Source: Tanytarsus gracilentus (Eukaryota; Arthropoda; Insecta; Diptera; Chironomidae). From it: 64,000 bases of DNA. The position numbers and the translations under genes were made by a program. The stretch lies in assembly GCA_038502055.1 (NCBI GenBank), contig JAXRKN010000045.1, forward strand, positions 9,847,501 through 9,911,500, given 5' to 3'. Below, one piece after another: positions 20,395-34,784 of this stretch. A model generated the notes under the pieces. The model saw only the letters and a program-made list of their open reading frames with translations. It searched no databases and was not told the DNA's origin. How positions within the stretch are numbered: position 1 is the first letter of the stretch; the number at the start of each line of letters is the position of its first letter.

Positions 20395-20833
20395 CTGAGC
20401 AACAAATCATTTTTTTATTGGAATCAATTTTTAACAATTTTTTTGTATGATGTAAAACAGCATAAATTCTCTCATTTAAAATTAAAAACTAAATCACGTT
20501 AGAGATTTTTTTAAAGGAAAAATCGCTTCTTTAAATACGTGCTAGTTTTCGATCTCTGTCTACGCACATTACTAATCTTATTACCTGATTAGATATTTAT
20601 TTAATCTTTAAGAGCTTAAAGTGACGCGTCTTAGCTTAATGCGTACTTAGCTTAATGCTAAGCTTTTATTTGTCAAAAATTAATTTTTAAATTTTACTAA
20701 GCTAGTAATATAACTGAAACATAGGATAAGTTTAGAAAACTTTCAGCTCATTAAGCTTTTTAAAATGTTAAGTGACTGACTAAAATAGTCAGTTTAGGAA
20801 TATCGGGGAATATCTCGTAAATTATCTTGTAAC

Positions 20834-21831
20834 TAGGGATCCTCGATTCCCTGGGGAATGGGATTTCGGGGACCCCGGGGATGAAAACGCTCTTCCCCGG
20901 GGATCCCCGAAGACGGGGACGGAGACGAACTAAAGACCGTTTTTAACCCAAAAATCCTAAAAAAAATTAAAGTGAAAGACTAAATATGATTTTTTTTCAT
21001 TTTAAGACTTCAAATAAATAATGTCACAAAATAATAATTCATTTATGCAAAAACTACAATGCAAAATGGCAAAAAAATTAAATGCACATGATTTAAAATT
21101 TTAAGACTTAGTAACTTTTTATTCAGCGCTTGATTTTCCCTATAAATATTGAAGTTAAAAATTCTTAAAAATACTTTTCCAATTCATTTTTATCCAATTA
21201 ATATTAAAGTTAATGTCATCTTAAGAATGTGTTAATTTTTTTATTTATATTTTCAAAGTTTTTTGTTTACACTATTACTGACTCTTAAAAAAACTTTGAA
21301 AATTGAAATAAAAAAATTTAGGCATTCTTTAGGTGAAGTTAATTATTTTTAATATCAATTAAAGAAAATCAAGCGATGAATAAGAAATTTCTCGTTCTAA
21401 TTTTTTTTATCCATCACCACATGTCTATTTTGAAACTCTCCTTTGTTCATAATATTTTCATAACTTTAACTGTAATTAAAGTATTTTTAAAAAAACCAAA
21501 AAACACTTAAAGATATGATTAAAAGAAGATTTCTGACAACCGCCAATAAATTTTTAAAACTAGAATTAATTAATTCTGCAAATTAAAATAGGCTATACTT
21601 GAGTAATTTTTGTGATAAATTGTTCAATTATTTGATTTTATTATGAGCTTCAATCAATATGTTGATGATGTTTTATTTAGAAATGGAAAACTTATATTAA
21701 GAAATTAATTTTTTTCAAATATTTTAGCCTCAAAATTTGTCTTTCGTCTAAATTTAATACTAAATTTTTCCCCGGGGATTCCCCGTCAAAAATTCGGGGA
21801 CGGGGACGGGGAAAGACAACGGGGATCCCTA
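20834..21831. mobile_element. 998-bp hAT-like foldback element with GC-rich ends
   Basis: The ends read TAGGGATCCTCGATTCC on the left and, inverted, TAGGGATCCCCGTTGTC on the right. An exact 8-bp duplication CTTGTAAC flanks it at 20826-20833 and 21832-21839. The subterminal parts are strikingly G+C rich (CGGGGACCCCGGGG, GGGGACGGGGACGGGG) against an AT-rich interior. The interior is itself a long imperfect palindrome centred near 21275; for example TTATTCAGCGCTTGATTTTC at about 21119 pairs with GAAAATCAAGCGATGAATAA at about 21364. No transposase frame is present. The matching right flank in unit 1 (about 11725) has no insertion. Confidence 0.82.
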
Positions 21832-24530
21832 CTTGTAACATATAAGTTCAATTTTACTTACTTTTTACACTCTTTAACTAAAAAGAATAAATATTATTTA
21901 AGTCGTGAAATAGCAAAACTTTTTTTGATCCGATCTAAGCAAAGAACTCGTGAAGAATGCTTTGATATCAACGCGCGAAGTTTATATACTTAAAAAAAAT
22001 GTTTAAATGTGTTGAAAACAACTTCGATTTTTTATGTAAGAGCGATAAGATAATTTTCGTAAACTAGCAAAATTTATCCGCGAAGTAGGGACTTATCAAT
22101 TTGTATTGTAAATACGAAAACGCAAGGGTTTTAATTAAATTACGTTTTTTGTGTTCATGAATCAAAAATTTATATTTTCATCCAAAAATTAAAATTTTTA
22201 ATTAGAGCTTTGCGTTTTTAATAATTTTTCTTCAACTATTTTGTGCAAAGTAGAATCATTTTAATTAATTTTCCGCTTTATTAAATTTTATTTTTAATCT
22301 TCAAATATTTTTGCTCTCTCAAAAGGTGCAATTACAGCTCTATGTTATTAGTTTGAAAAATATACAAAAAAATGCCACAAAATTAAAAGAGAGAAAAACT
22401 TTCATCATTTTGCATTCTTGCATTTGCATAGAAAGAGAATAAAAAGCAATTTCGAGGACGAAATGAATACAGGGAATAAAAAAATATGTGAGAAAGCAAG
22501 CACAGGCCATTCTAAAAAAATGTTGGTTACTAAAAATAGTTTTAAAATTTTTTTTAAAAAATTAATTTTCATCAAGATTTTTTTAATAAATGATCACTAA
22601 AACTTTCATTCCTTGCACAAAACGAGAAATTAAATTGTGACCAAGAGCATTTCAATTAGGTTCTCGGACAGTTTCTCTTTCGTTTTTGTACAATTTTATG
22701 GAGATGAAAATAGAAAATTGAGGCTAAAACTTTTCTGCCTTCCTTTTCCAAGGGACGAAAATTTTTTGAAAATTTTTTTTGCTTAAAATTTTTAAACAGC
22801 TTAAAAAAATTGTTTCAAATTTAAAAATATCACAAAAATTTTGAGTTTTCTTCGCTGTTCAACACTTCCAACTAAAATGTGGCCGGTGCGACCAAAAAAT
22901 GATAATATACGAAAGCTACACGAATTTCTAAATCCTCCCACTTGAATTTCATCCTCAAGTGTCCTTATAAAATTATTATAATGTTGCTATCATCCTCATA
23001 ATATTATTGTACACATTTAAGCTACGAAGATAACCGAAGTGAATCTGTAGATAATTAGAAATTGTCTCCGACCATGTTCAGCTTCACTGCCATTACATGT
23101 TCTGATTTTTTATGGACATCATTAAAATGGATAAAATGTTAAATGCCACCGCATACACACACATTCGCCTCTGATCCCCTTGTGCTTAATCCGTAAGTAG
23201 TTTCATGAGAAAAAGGATCGAGTGAAATGCGGTACTTTACAGATATTTTTTGTTCCACTCTAAAATTTTCTCTTTCACTTTTTTTGTGTGGAAATTTAAC
23301 GAGCTTTTAATCTTTATTTTCTCTTAAGCTTCTGCTGCTGCTGAGCTCAGATGTAATGAAATTAATTTCTCATCTAAAAATAAAAGCACAAAAGAATTCT
23401 ATGAAGATGTTTGTGGAAGGATGATTCAAATTGAAATTTAGAGAATAAAAAAATTCATCCTTGTTCACTTTTAATGACAAAAACTCGATTTTCTGAAAAA
23501 CTTTCGCATATGATGAAAATTATTCTTTGTATTGTTTTGTCACGTAACAAATTTTCGCCTTTTCTCTCGAGACATTCTCACGCAGTTCTCGGCTCCTAAG
23601 TGAATATCATGTGACATTCCCATATCAAACTTTTCGTATCATGTCTGACGACGTTTCGTGCTCACTTCTCCGCACATCCGGTGATATTAGCTTGATTTGC
23701 TATGCCCACGTGTTTTACCATGCCGAGTGCGTGTGCTCATTTCGTTGAGTGATTTCTGCTATTTATTTTCATAAAAATGGAAAAGAAAAACTCAATGAAA
23801 TGTTTGCCGAATAAATTCGAGGGAAAATATTTTTTCTAACAATTGTTAAAGAGAAAAAATTGTTGAATTTTTAACTCAAAAGATTCACTATAAAAATTCT
23901 TCATTTGATCAGATTTAACTTTAGATTTGCTGAAACAAATCAAATAACTTTCATCTCATATTATTTATGAAATCAAACAAAAAACTTTCATAAACACAAC
24001 CTGCAGCACCCTGAAGCTAAATAACAACGTGCTAGCCACAATATTTTATGATGTAACAAATTTCTTTTAATTTTCTCCACTAAACTTCTAGTTTTCAAAT
24101 AAATTAACACAAAAAAGGCCAAAAGCGATGTCAGAAAAATTTCTTTTTGAAAATTTCGGGGTTGAAACTAGAGAAAAGAAAAACTTTTACCCTCAAAGCC
24201 AAATGCGGATGAAATGGACATCCAGAGCCATAGTAATGGAATGTTTTTATGCTCCAAAAGAGTACTTTGAGAGAGAAAATATGGAATAATAAAAAAAAAC
24301 AGTTGAAAAAGTTTTCGTTTGACCGAAAAAATCAGACCAGAATATGACGAAAACAAAATTTTCTATCCATTTCAGAAGGAGGTTGGAAAAACAGTTGAAA
24401 CAAGGCTGTAATTTCGAAGTAAACGAGAAAGAATATTTTTAAATTGTTCCCATTGCCTCTCGGTCATGTTTTTATAGAGATTTTTTTACGGATTGAATCG
24501 CTTACAAAAAGATGAAAAAAGAGAAAAGTT

Positions 24531-24599
24531 AAAGGGATGGAAATATTTTTCTCTCTTGTAAATTTAAAATTATAAGAAAATAAAAATTTCCATCCCTTT
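24531..24599. repeat. Mini-palindrome, AGGGATGGAAA family
   Basis: AAAGGGATGGAAAT at the left end is mirrored by ATTTCCATCCCTTT at the right end, over 69 bp. Similar ends occur at 34648, 41081, 42436, 52630, 61044, 62171 and 63007. Confidence 0.7.
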
Positions 24600-25500
24600 C
24601 ACGGCTCACCAGCAAAAACCTTTTTTCTTCTTCTCCCAACAATAAAAAAAACTCCATTTCGTCGTTTTTTAGTTTCTGCTTCGAGTCCTCTTATGGTAAT
24701 GACTCATAAAATCATTTTCTCTCTCCATCCCGAGCATTCTTCGCCTTGTGTCGCTTTGGAAGGGAAAAAAACTATTTTAGAAGGGAAATGGAAACTAATT
24801 TTACCGTTTGCAGACGTCCGGTGTCGGTTGTAGGAGTCAAATGTGTTATGAAATGCCTTGTAAAAGCACTTTTGTAAAAAAAACTTTTCATGTTCACTCG
24901 CTCGTTAATTGCAGTAATTGCAAAAGCATTTGAATTTCGAGTAAAAACTTTTTAACATGGAATTTGAAATTTTAATTTTGAGGTTTAATTTTTTTGTGAA
25001 TGTCCAGTCAGAAATGATTAAATCGCTATTTAAGCATGCATTAGCAATTAATTAACTAATTGGTTCAATTTGTATGTTTGTTAATTAATTAAAAAGTAAA
25101 GGGAATTTTTTTTCTTAACGTATTTTATTAAAAAATATGAAAATTTCTAAACAATTCCAAAAAAAAATTAGATAGAAAAATATAAATTTATAATTTCATC
25201 TTAATAAGTTCTTCACTAATTGCAATTACTCCGTAAAATGTTTTAAACATCATTTAAAACAATAAAATCGCATTGATTTTATATTTTCCACTAAGTACTT
25301 TCTGGTTTAGTCATTAATTGTAATTTATTGATGGTTTATACACGAGCCAGAAGACAGGAAGAAATAAAAAACTTTCTCTATCGTGAGATTATCCGTGAGC
25401 TCAATAAAAAAGTTTTTACTTTGTACCGCTCTCAAATTGATGTTAATTAGCTTCAATTGAGGTTGAAAAATTGAACGGATTGTCGAAACTTTGTTTTTAC

Positions 25501-25662
25501 CCTGCGTGGGACATGACCAAATGTTACCGTTAAAGTTCAAAAAATCCCCATACAAATAAAATTTAAATCTCGGCTTCAACGTATTTTCAATAGACAATTG
25601 TATACAAAAAGTATACTTTTATTTAAATTTACGGCTTCAACGGTTTTCATGTCCCACGCAGG
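25501..25662. mobile_element. 162-bp MITE with 8-bp target duplication
   Basis: Perfect 16-bp terminal inverted repeats, CCTGCGTGGGACATGA and TCATGTCCCACGCAGG, bound the element. The 8-bp GTTTTTAC flanks it at 25493-25500 and 25663-25670. The subterminal TACCGTT and AACGGTT also pair. It is non-coding; the 90-codon frame across it on the minus strand is a by-product. The 8-bp duplication suggests hAT-type mobilisation. Confidence 0.85.
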
Positions 25663-28600
25663 GTTTTTACATTAAAATTTTAAAGAAAAAAATTTTAAAA
25701 TGATTTGGAAAAATTATAAAATAGTTTTAGGATTGAATAAAAATATCTGAAAATCATAAAATAAATTTTTTCACTTTTATTTTACAAAAAGTTTTTAATC
25801 AAGATAATTTATAATTAACGCCTTTCAACCTGTTGAATATTTCGATAGAATTATATCAAGTCTTCAGTTGAAATTGAATGATTTTACGATGAATTTCAAA
25901 ATTTTCACTTGAATTTTTCTTCGCAATTTGTTACAAAGTTCTTCGGTAAGTTCAAGTTTGTTAACTCTAAAATTAATGACAGTTTTTATTAGCAAATATC
26001 AATAAGAAATAATAGTTTATGGCAGCAAAAGTTTGAAGCAAAAGTTTTTGTGACAACCATTGTGTTGAATTTTTCTATCTTAAAGTCATCAGTTGATATC
26101 GAAAACTTTCACGATGAAGTTCACAATTTCCTCGCATTTTTTTTACCTCTGACTACCAAAACAAAGTTTAAGTCTAAAAACATGGCAATAAAAAAAGGAG
26201 AAACATAAAAGGTGAGCCATAAACGAACATGATTTATTGAGTCTAAAACAAATCGCTCGAACATAATTGGAAATCCATTAAGGGCGAATTTGATCAATTT
26301 TACCTTGCTTGTGTATTAACTCTGTTCACTCGTAATTTAATCAGCAATGATTTTACAAAAAAATCACTTTTCAAAAGTTGCGATTAGGTTTTTATCAAAA
26401 GCGACGTAAGGCGAAAACTCCAAAAACTTATCAAAATTTATTGCCTTCATCCGCACTTAAATTCAACATTAATTGGTAGTTACGAATCTTCATGTCATCT
26501 TCAGTGCTAATAATGTTTACGACAGTTAAGTAATTAGTCGTAGAAAGCTCAGGTGCTCATAAATTTAATTACATCTTCCTCATTTGTAGACGAAAATGAA
26601 TGAGGGGGAGCGAAAAAATGCTTTTAGAGAGTGAAAAGCGTGGGTTTGTGTATTTAAGGCGTAGAAAATTTAGTGACGAGAAACTTTTTTTTCATTCATT
26701 TTTAATGAGATTCAGCTCTTCATATTTACCTTCAGAATTAGATGAATGAAAATAATTTAAAATGTATAAAATTATTCTCTCATGGTTGTGAAAGTTTTGA
26801 CGAGAAATGACATATTTAACATCAAGGGTTGGATACTCTCAATATCAGATTTTAATATTGAGAAATTTGAACTTTTTTCTTCGAATGAATTAAATGCCAA
26901 AAAGTTTCACTAAAAGCTTTCTCTCACATTTGTTGACTCCCAGGAAATTTCTTATGGCAAAAGTTAAAACCATTCACTCCATAAATAAATTCAGAAGTCA
27001 TTAAGTTATTTGACCAAATTGACTTGCATGTCCAATAAAATTTCATACATTATTGATTTTTTTTAAAAGGATACCTTTAAGTATTTTCTCTCACATAAGC
27101 ATAATCATGTCGGTTTCATTACAACAGCTGCAATTTTTCTCACTCGCTTTCTTTAGTTCTTCTTTCATCACTCAGTAAACTAATTACCTACATGTGCATT
27201 CTTTTACTGTGCGATGCAATAAATTCTGCAATTTGCTGTTTGCCATGTACAAACATCCTCGCTTCCATTACTGTTGCTTTTAGTGAAACACAATTACACA
27301 AGGAGTGGAAAATTTTAATATTTTCTTTTAATTTAAAAAAAATAATATAAAAATTTAAACTTATAAAAATTAATTTTTTCAACATGTTAAAAAATAATTT
27401 TAATAAAAAATTTAAAAATCCTCTCCTTGCATTATCTATTTTATTTCCCTAAGCTCTCCATCTTTAGAAGTTTTTATTTTCATTAAAGTTTTCCTCCACA
27501 TTAATTTCACATGAATGCATGACTGACTCGAAGCTCCTTTGTCTGCTTTTATCGTTTACACAAAAAACACTTTAATTGGCTCACTCATCATCATCTTGCC
27601 ATGCCAAAATGTCCTTATTCCGATCCATTACACATTCATATAGATGCGGTGCACATTAATATTCATAATCGGACTGTCGTCTCTTTCTTATTGTTTGCTT
27701 TCTTCTAGGCTGTGCTGAAGGCTATTATTACTAAGTGACAAAAAATAGTGAAAGCGTTGATGAAAATTAGTGTGTGACAGGACTAAAGAAAAATTTGACA
27801 ATTTACATCACGAGGGTTTGGTTTTTTGGAGGTTATCGATTTTATGAGGGTCAATTGAAAATTATGTAGAAATAAAATTTTTTTGACTTTAATTTTACAT
27901 TTTTAAATTAAATTAAATTTTACACATTAAAAACTCTTAAAATTAACAAAAAAGTTCTCTTTAAACTTCTAAAGCTTTTACAAATAAATCCCTTAACATA
28001 GCTTTTTCCGTAGACTCAAAAGGACATCTGCAAAATCCATTAAGTTTGAAGATGAAAATTTTCTCCCCACTTTTTTTTCTCTCGCTAATTAAATCTCTCT
28101 CAACAGAACACTCGAATTTAAGTGTCGAATAAGTACACAATTATCGAGTTTATTGTTATGTTCCTCATTATCGTCGTCTTTATGGTTTTGTTACAAGTGC
28201 TTTAAATCAGGAAAAAAAGAAGAATTAAGGAAGAAAGTTTTGAGGTTTTAAAGAGCGAATTTTTAGAGGGTCGAGGTGTTTCGTAATTAGTGGCTTCGAT
28301 TGCTAGATTGACGAATATTTGTAATACTATACTCAGGAATTTACTCGAATTAACTTCACGAATATTTCGTCTATGACACCACAAAAGTTTCAACCTAGCC
28401 GTTAAACTCAAAGGTGTGGTTTCTTTTTCATCCCTCGATAAAACTCATTCAAGTCAACAATCAAAAAGTGATGTCAGACGTCATGTTGAAGATTTTTATA
28501 CCCTTCCAAAAACCGATAAAATTGACTTTGACAGTGCAAGACGTGCAGGACAAAAATAGCCGTAAAAAATAAACTCGAAATGTTTGCCATCATCTTGATT

Positions 28601-31600
28601 AGCTAAGTAAATTAAATCGCATTTGTACAACGATTTTTATTGTCTCGCGTCTCTCGAGCGAATTGTTTTGCGCTAGTAAACCAGATGCTCGAAGAGAGAA
28701 TGACCATCAAGAAGTTTTATTGCTCGTGAAATGAAATCGGAAGAATTTCGAAACAGAGAAGAATGAAAAAATAGCAACAACTAGCAATGTGTGTCGATGG
28801 CGAGGAAGAAAACTTTTACTTGTCCTCCTTTTTTCTTTTTGCTGCGCTCGTAATTCTTTTCGGAGTTGTCAGCATCAATCTGTGAGGCAGATTGACTGGG
28901 TGGATAGTAAAAGATCAGCTAAACGAGAGTTATTGGATTTTTTTATTATTTGAATTGGAATTGTTTGACATTAGATTCGCTTCCGGACTTTATATGAGTC
29001 TTTAATTCTGGTTTTATTGTCTTTAACTTTTGAACTAGTTTTTACAACAAATTTTGATGACCAAATCAAATTTTTTTGTACTCGAAACTCAGCTGAAAAA
29101 ATTAATCAAACTCCCGCGAGGCTTAAAAGGCAATAAATCCATTTTTTCAATTATACTCGATTGATGAGGAAAAAGTAGCAACATCTAAATCCACTTAATG
29201 CCTCGAAAATTATTGAAATTTATTAAATTAATTGCTCGCCTGAGACACGCCACGAAAGAAAAATTTCCAAAACGAGAGGAGAAAAAAAATTGATTTATGT
29301 CGAGACACTTTTCTTAGAGATCGCAAGCTCCCTGTGTGGTTTGCTTTCGAACATTATTACGAAAGTATTAAGAAGAAGAGTTGGAAGGCGACGGAACAAG
29401 CATCACTTAGAAAAGTGGAAAGCAATTAATCATTTTTACTTCCAGCACAAAAACTTCTTCCTTCGAACTACTTATTTATGAATGCACGATATTATATTTT
29501 TATTGAATTCACCCTCAGAATTCTTAATTACATTCGCATTCGATGACCACTAACGTCATATCATTATATTGATTTCAAAACACTCATCAATTATCGTGAT
29601 GGAGGAAAATTTTATCGTGAAATTGCAATAAATTGTGATCCAATTAGATGAAAAAATGCACAATGGCCTCGCAAATATTAATTACAATAATTTAAGTGCT
29701 AATAATTCAAAAAACAAACCACATGTGGCCACAGAAAGTTGCTGAGGTAATTAAACACGATTTAATCAGCAATTTTTTTAATTAGGAAAATTTAAACTTC
29801 AATAAAAATATTTTTTGTGTCTTTTCAACATATGTCGTCACTAACAAGAAATGACGTCATTAAATCTTTAAGAAATTCAAAAAAAATTTATTCCTAGAAT
29901 TAAAACGAAATCCAACATTTTTCCCGTGGACCGCCCTCGCCAATTATATTTTTTTGCTCGCTCAATCACAAATATGCAATTTGATTTTCGTTTCTTATGC
30001 TTTCAACTCGCACACCGGAAACCATTATATTTTCTTACTCGAATTCTTTTATTTTGTTTAAATAATGATGAGTTGTTAGGTTGAGTGAACAATATAAAGA
30101 GCGAAGGAAGAAGTAAAAAATCAATTTTTTTGATATCGCCATGAAAGAAGGGAAAATATTGCCATGTAATGCTCCGGAAAAAGACAATTTGTGTAACTAA
30201 CTCCGAGAGTAGCTTGTTAGCCATTTACGACGATATTGGAATGAGCAAGAAATTTTTTCCTGTACACACAGCTACAGACAGAATGACAATGATGAAGGAC
30301 GGAAAATGTTGTGAAACTTGTGCAATTGAATTGAAGTGATTTGTTGACAAAATAACAATGCAATTGACCCTAACATGATTTGATGGTTGAAAGAAGGAGA
30401 CAAATTTAAAATTAAAGTTTTTTTAATCGGTTTTGAATAAATTTTATTTTATCTTTTTGGATTTAAATTTTTGATAATTTTAAAATTAAAAAAATCATCA
30501 ATAATTTTTAAATATTTTAAACACAAATAATTAACCGATCAAACATAAACTTTCCCACCAAATATCAATGAAACTTCATAAACTTTCACAACCTTAAACT
30601 TTTCTCCTTCAACCAACCATCATTTCGAGCACATCAAGTTGGGTCTCACGCCTTGCGGCAACCGAAGCAACAAGGATGATAAAAATCAATTTTGTGAAGG
30701 AAATTAAATAAGGCTCACTATGAGCGATTTGCTGAAGAGTGTGAAACGAGAAAGTTTATCAAGACATTGGATTTTTGAGGATTTACCATTGTCGAAGTTA
30801 ATGTGGGAAAGGACGACGTGAAAGATTAAGGTCAAAGTTTTTGTTTACTTTTATTATAAAATGTGTCGATAGAAAATATTAAAGTGAAAATTTTTCACGA
30901 AATATTTTTTAGATTTAAAGAAAATTTAAAACACATAAAAATTTATAAAATTGACGAATAACTTTTGTGAAATTTTCCTCCCAAACGTAAACACAAAATT
31001 TCCATACGCGACATCGCGAAATATTTTTCTTACGCTTTCATGAGATTTGAAAAATATCAAATTTGATTTTCTGAGTAAAATGCGAGAAGCGAAAAACAAA
31101 ATCATGCGTAAAGATTTGAGTAAAAAAAGTTTGATATTCAAATGGAGTGTTTTTATTGACTCGATTTCTATTTATTTACGATCTCGATTTTTATTTTAAA
31201 AAATGTTTCAAAACCCACTCGTGGGTATTGCCGCGTTGAAAAATGAGCAAATTTGTTTAGTGCACAAAAACAGAGAATTGAGTTTCAAATATTTGATTTC
31301 ACATCAATGTAATTGAATGTGAGCACGAGGCCACAAAATGTGAGTGTAGTTTACACAAGAGCTTTTATACTTATGACGTGGGTTAAGAGCACATGCTTTA
31401 TCGAGAGAGTGTTGAGTATGAGGAGAAAGTTTATGGCATAGCTAAATGCAGTTGGAATGAGCTAAAGAAAAGCATCAAATGACTGGTGTTGTTATCAAGA
31501 ATCAGGTGGGAAGTTTTAGGAGAAAAACTTTTTCTGGTTACACGAGATGATGAAAAGTTTTATTAGTTGTGTTTCTAAACCATCATTTTAAGAGCTTTAA

Positions 31601-34600
31601 TGGCTTCTGTAGTTTTGTGTTAAAAATAAATCAACTTTAGGCTTGAGTAAAGACTAAAGAGGTTTGAGTAAGTTGTTTTGTTAGCTGCGTCGATTTTAAA
31701 TCCAAATTTCATCCTGTTTCGAATATGAAATTTTAATTATTTTAAAGATCAATTTTTATTCAAATAGGTTTTTTATAAATTTTAATAATTTATTCTGTCT
31801 GCAAATTTTACAAAAAAGGTGAACAATTTTTATTCACACTTCAATAAACTTTTTTCAATTTCATATTTTCGAAATATATCAAAACTTAAATGAGCTTTCA
31901 AACAATTTTCAAATTCTCCAATAATCTAAAAACAAAGTGCCATAAAATCTCTAACAAATTGTTTACAAATTTTCTATAAACATCCATTTGGAGCGAGAAA
32001 ACAAGAAAACTTTCCTCAAATCATCAACAAGAGAAAAAAGCTTTGAGGGCAGAAAAAAAAACATTTTTCATGAAAGCTTTTTCTCTCAATATCTCGTATA
32101 TAAATTCCAAAAAAACTTTTCTGGTGCCCTTCGAATGCCTTGCGAAGTTCCTGATCAACGAGAGAGCAATTTTGAAAGCCAATTTTTCGTTCAACTGTAA
32201 AATTTGCAGTTTAATGCCTTCGCAAAAAAAAACTTTTCAAATACGATTTTGAACTTTATATGAACAAATGCTACCCATTGAGCTATGCTGAATGCTCTGT
32301 TTGGATGTGAAATGGCAAAGCGATTTTACTGCACAAACTTTTTCTCGTTAAATTTGTTACTGAAAATTTTATAAATTTTTCCTTTCCAATCGAACGTTTT
32401 TCCACTTTCTAAATTTCTCTAATAACGTGACAGATAAAAAAAAAGTTTTTCGACGCTCATCTGTCGCTTTCAGTTGGTATATAAAGAATATTTCACGAAT
32501 GAGGAAAAAAGTTGTAAGTGAAAAAAAATTTATTGACAATTTTGCACTTTTTCTTTGTATCAAAATCTCAATATTGAAGTCGTGAACGTGATGATAAATT
32601 TTTATTCTAAAGCTGCCATAAAATTCCAATTAAGTTCTTCAAAATTCATCGAAATCAGATACTGTAAAACAGCAATCAAGAATGTTAGCAATTTCACATA
32701 ATTACAATGATTATGACGCCATTGAAATATCTCAAACTTATCTCGATTTCGCATTCCTAAAATTTCCACTCTCATGTGCGCTGGTTCGCATTTATAAAAT
32801 TACAAAGTGTTGATGGTTGACAGCATGATAGCGCGATAAGCTCGAAATTCCATTGAAGTTGGAAGAAAAAAATCTATGCAAATGCAGCTTTAATGCCATC
32901 GTGATATCAGCGGACGACGATGAGAGTCGAATTAAAAGCAGAGAGCTATGTGGAAGAAGATCTAAAGAATGAATAAATGAATGAGTTGAAAACAAAACTG
33001 AAAAGGCGAAAGCATAACCGCGGAATTTTTATGTAAATTCTCTCAAGCCATTCTCGCTTGTTTGCCAAATAAAAAAAGGCAAAAAGCATCTCTCGACATA
33101 AAAAGGAGCGTGAAAATTAAATGTTCTTCTTTCCTTACTAAACTCACAAAAAATTTAATTTTTTTTATTAAAAAGGATTTTTTAGTGATTGAAACACTAA
33201 AATTTTTTTATTTAACGGAAATTTTAATTTTAAAATTTAAAAATTATATTTTTTGATTATTAAAAACTTTTTTATTTTTATTTTAAAAAAATCTGACATA
33301 ATTTCCATACAAATCCACATCCCCAATATTCTCAAAACGTTACAAAATGCACTCATTGTCATCTCATTGAATTTTCGCATCAAAGCCGGATACGAAAAGG
33401 GAATTTTTCTTTCTCGATCGACCAGATGAGCTCAACTCAGGGATTCAAATCACGTAGTGCTTTATAAAAACAAAAAAGGATAAGCGTGATGGAAAATTAT
33501 GGCAGAGAAGCGGAGAGACCCTTTTTTCTCATTCTCGCACCCACAATGCATGTTGTTCGGTTGAATATTGAGAGCACACAAAAAAATTTGATATATTCAC
33601 GCTTGAGTGGGAATATGAAAAGGGCTAATATTAGCTTGCTATGTACAGTGTGTGTCATTTATTTGGGAAGAATTTAAGCCTTTTTGTAAATTTCCTGCTC
33701 GAAAAGCTTAAAGAGGCGGAGAAGGATGAGAAAACATCAAATTTATGATCATGAGATTTTTTTCATCAAATTTTCAGGTTTCTTATGTGAATATGAATGT
33801 CCTTGAGTTTATCATAAAATTTTGCACTTTGAAATTTTGCTTACTTTGAGGCTTATTTTTATGGTATTTAATTTTTGAATTTAAAAATTACGTTATTAAC
33901 ACCGTCAATTTTCTAACGTAATTTTTAATTTCAAAATTAAGGTATCAAAAAATTATCTAACAGTAACCAAAAAAACTTGGAAGGACCTGGATTTTTCGAT
34001 TTTCCTTTATTGACTTTTGTCCCAATTTTAATTTAAACTTTTCCTCTTTAATTAACGCTCAGCAATAAAATAATGCAATGCACATTTTTAATTGCTTAAT
34101 TGCACATGTCGCTTAAATGGTGAACAAATTTATTTAATTGTTTTTTTGCGCTCCCATTCGCTATTTGCTCTCAACCTCTTGACAATTTTTTAATTTATTG
34201 CCAGCAATTAATTTGCATTATATTTCCTCGAATTTTTTTTTTCTGCTGGGTCGAAAATTGAAAAATAATTTTTTCACTCATGTTATAAATGGCACAAATC
34301 ATGGAGTGTTAATGGATCCTTCAAAAAATTTGTGTACATGACGTCGTAATTGCTTTTCTTTTTCACACTCACTCCGGCGAATGTTGTTTGTTCATTTGTC
34401 GTCGGGTAAATAACTCTGCTCCACAATAAATCACGCTATGATGGACGAATAATTTCATCGATTTGTTGTTTACTGAAATCATTGTGCTTGCTCGAGGCGT
34501 TTTGTAACTAGTTTTTGAGGAAATTGTTGGCAAATAAAATTTATTTAATGGAATTCAAAACTGCTCAATTGAACATTTTAAATTGAGCATTTTAATGGAA

Positions 34601-34647
34601 ATGTGGAAGGTTAGAAATGGATTTAATTTTAACATATTCATGTGACC

Positions 34648-34784
34648 TCAAGGGTTGGACAATTTAAAATATAATATTTGTAATTTTTTATAGAATTTGA
34701 AAATTTGATGAAAAATCGTTTGTCCATATCTTCAAATTTGTCCATAAAATTATATATTTTTAAAAAAAAGTTTTCATCCCTTGA
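34648..34784. repeat. Mini-palindrome, AGGGATGGAAA family
   Basis: TCAAGGGTTGGACAA at the left and TTTTCATCCCTTGA at the right are imperfect inverted ends around an AT-rich 137-bp stretch. Confidence 0.5.

Larger units (their letters stand above)
12411..22525. repeat. Tandem duplication, unit 2 (about 10.1 kb)
   Basis: This is the second copy of the unit. It is longer because of two private insertions, 19574-20394 and 20834-21831. It ends near 22525, where similarity to unit 1 stops inside a run resembling TAAAAAAATGTT. In unit 1 the matching point (about 12405) leads directly into the next gene copy, but here unrelated DNA follows. So 21840-22525 is a gene-less 3' flank, as expected at the end of a two-copy array. 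Confidence 0.85.
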
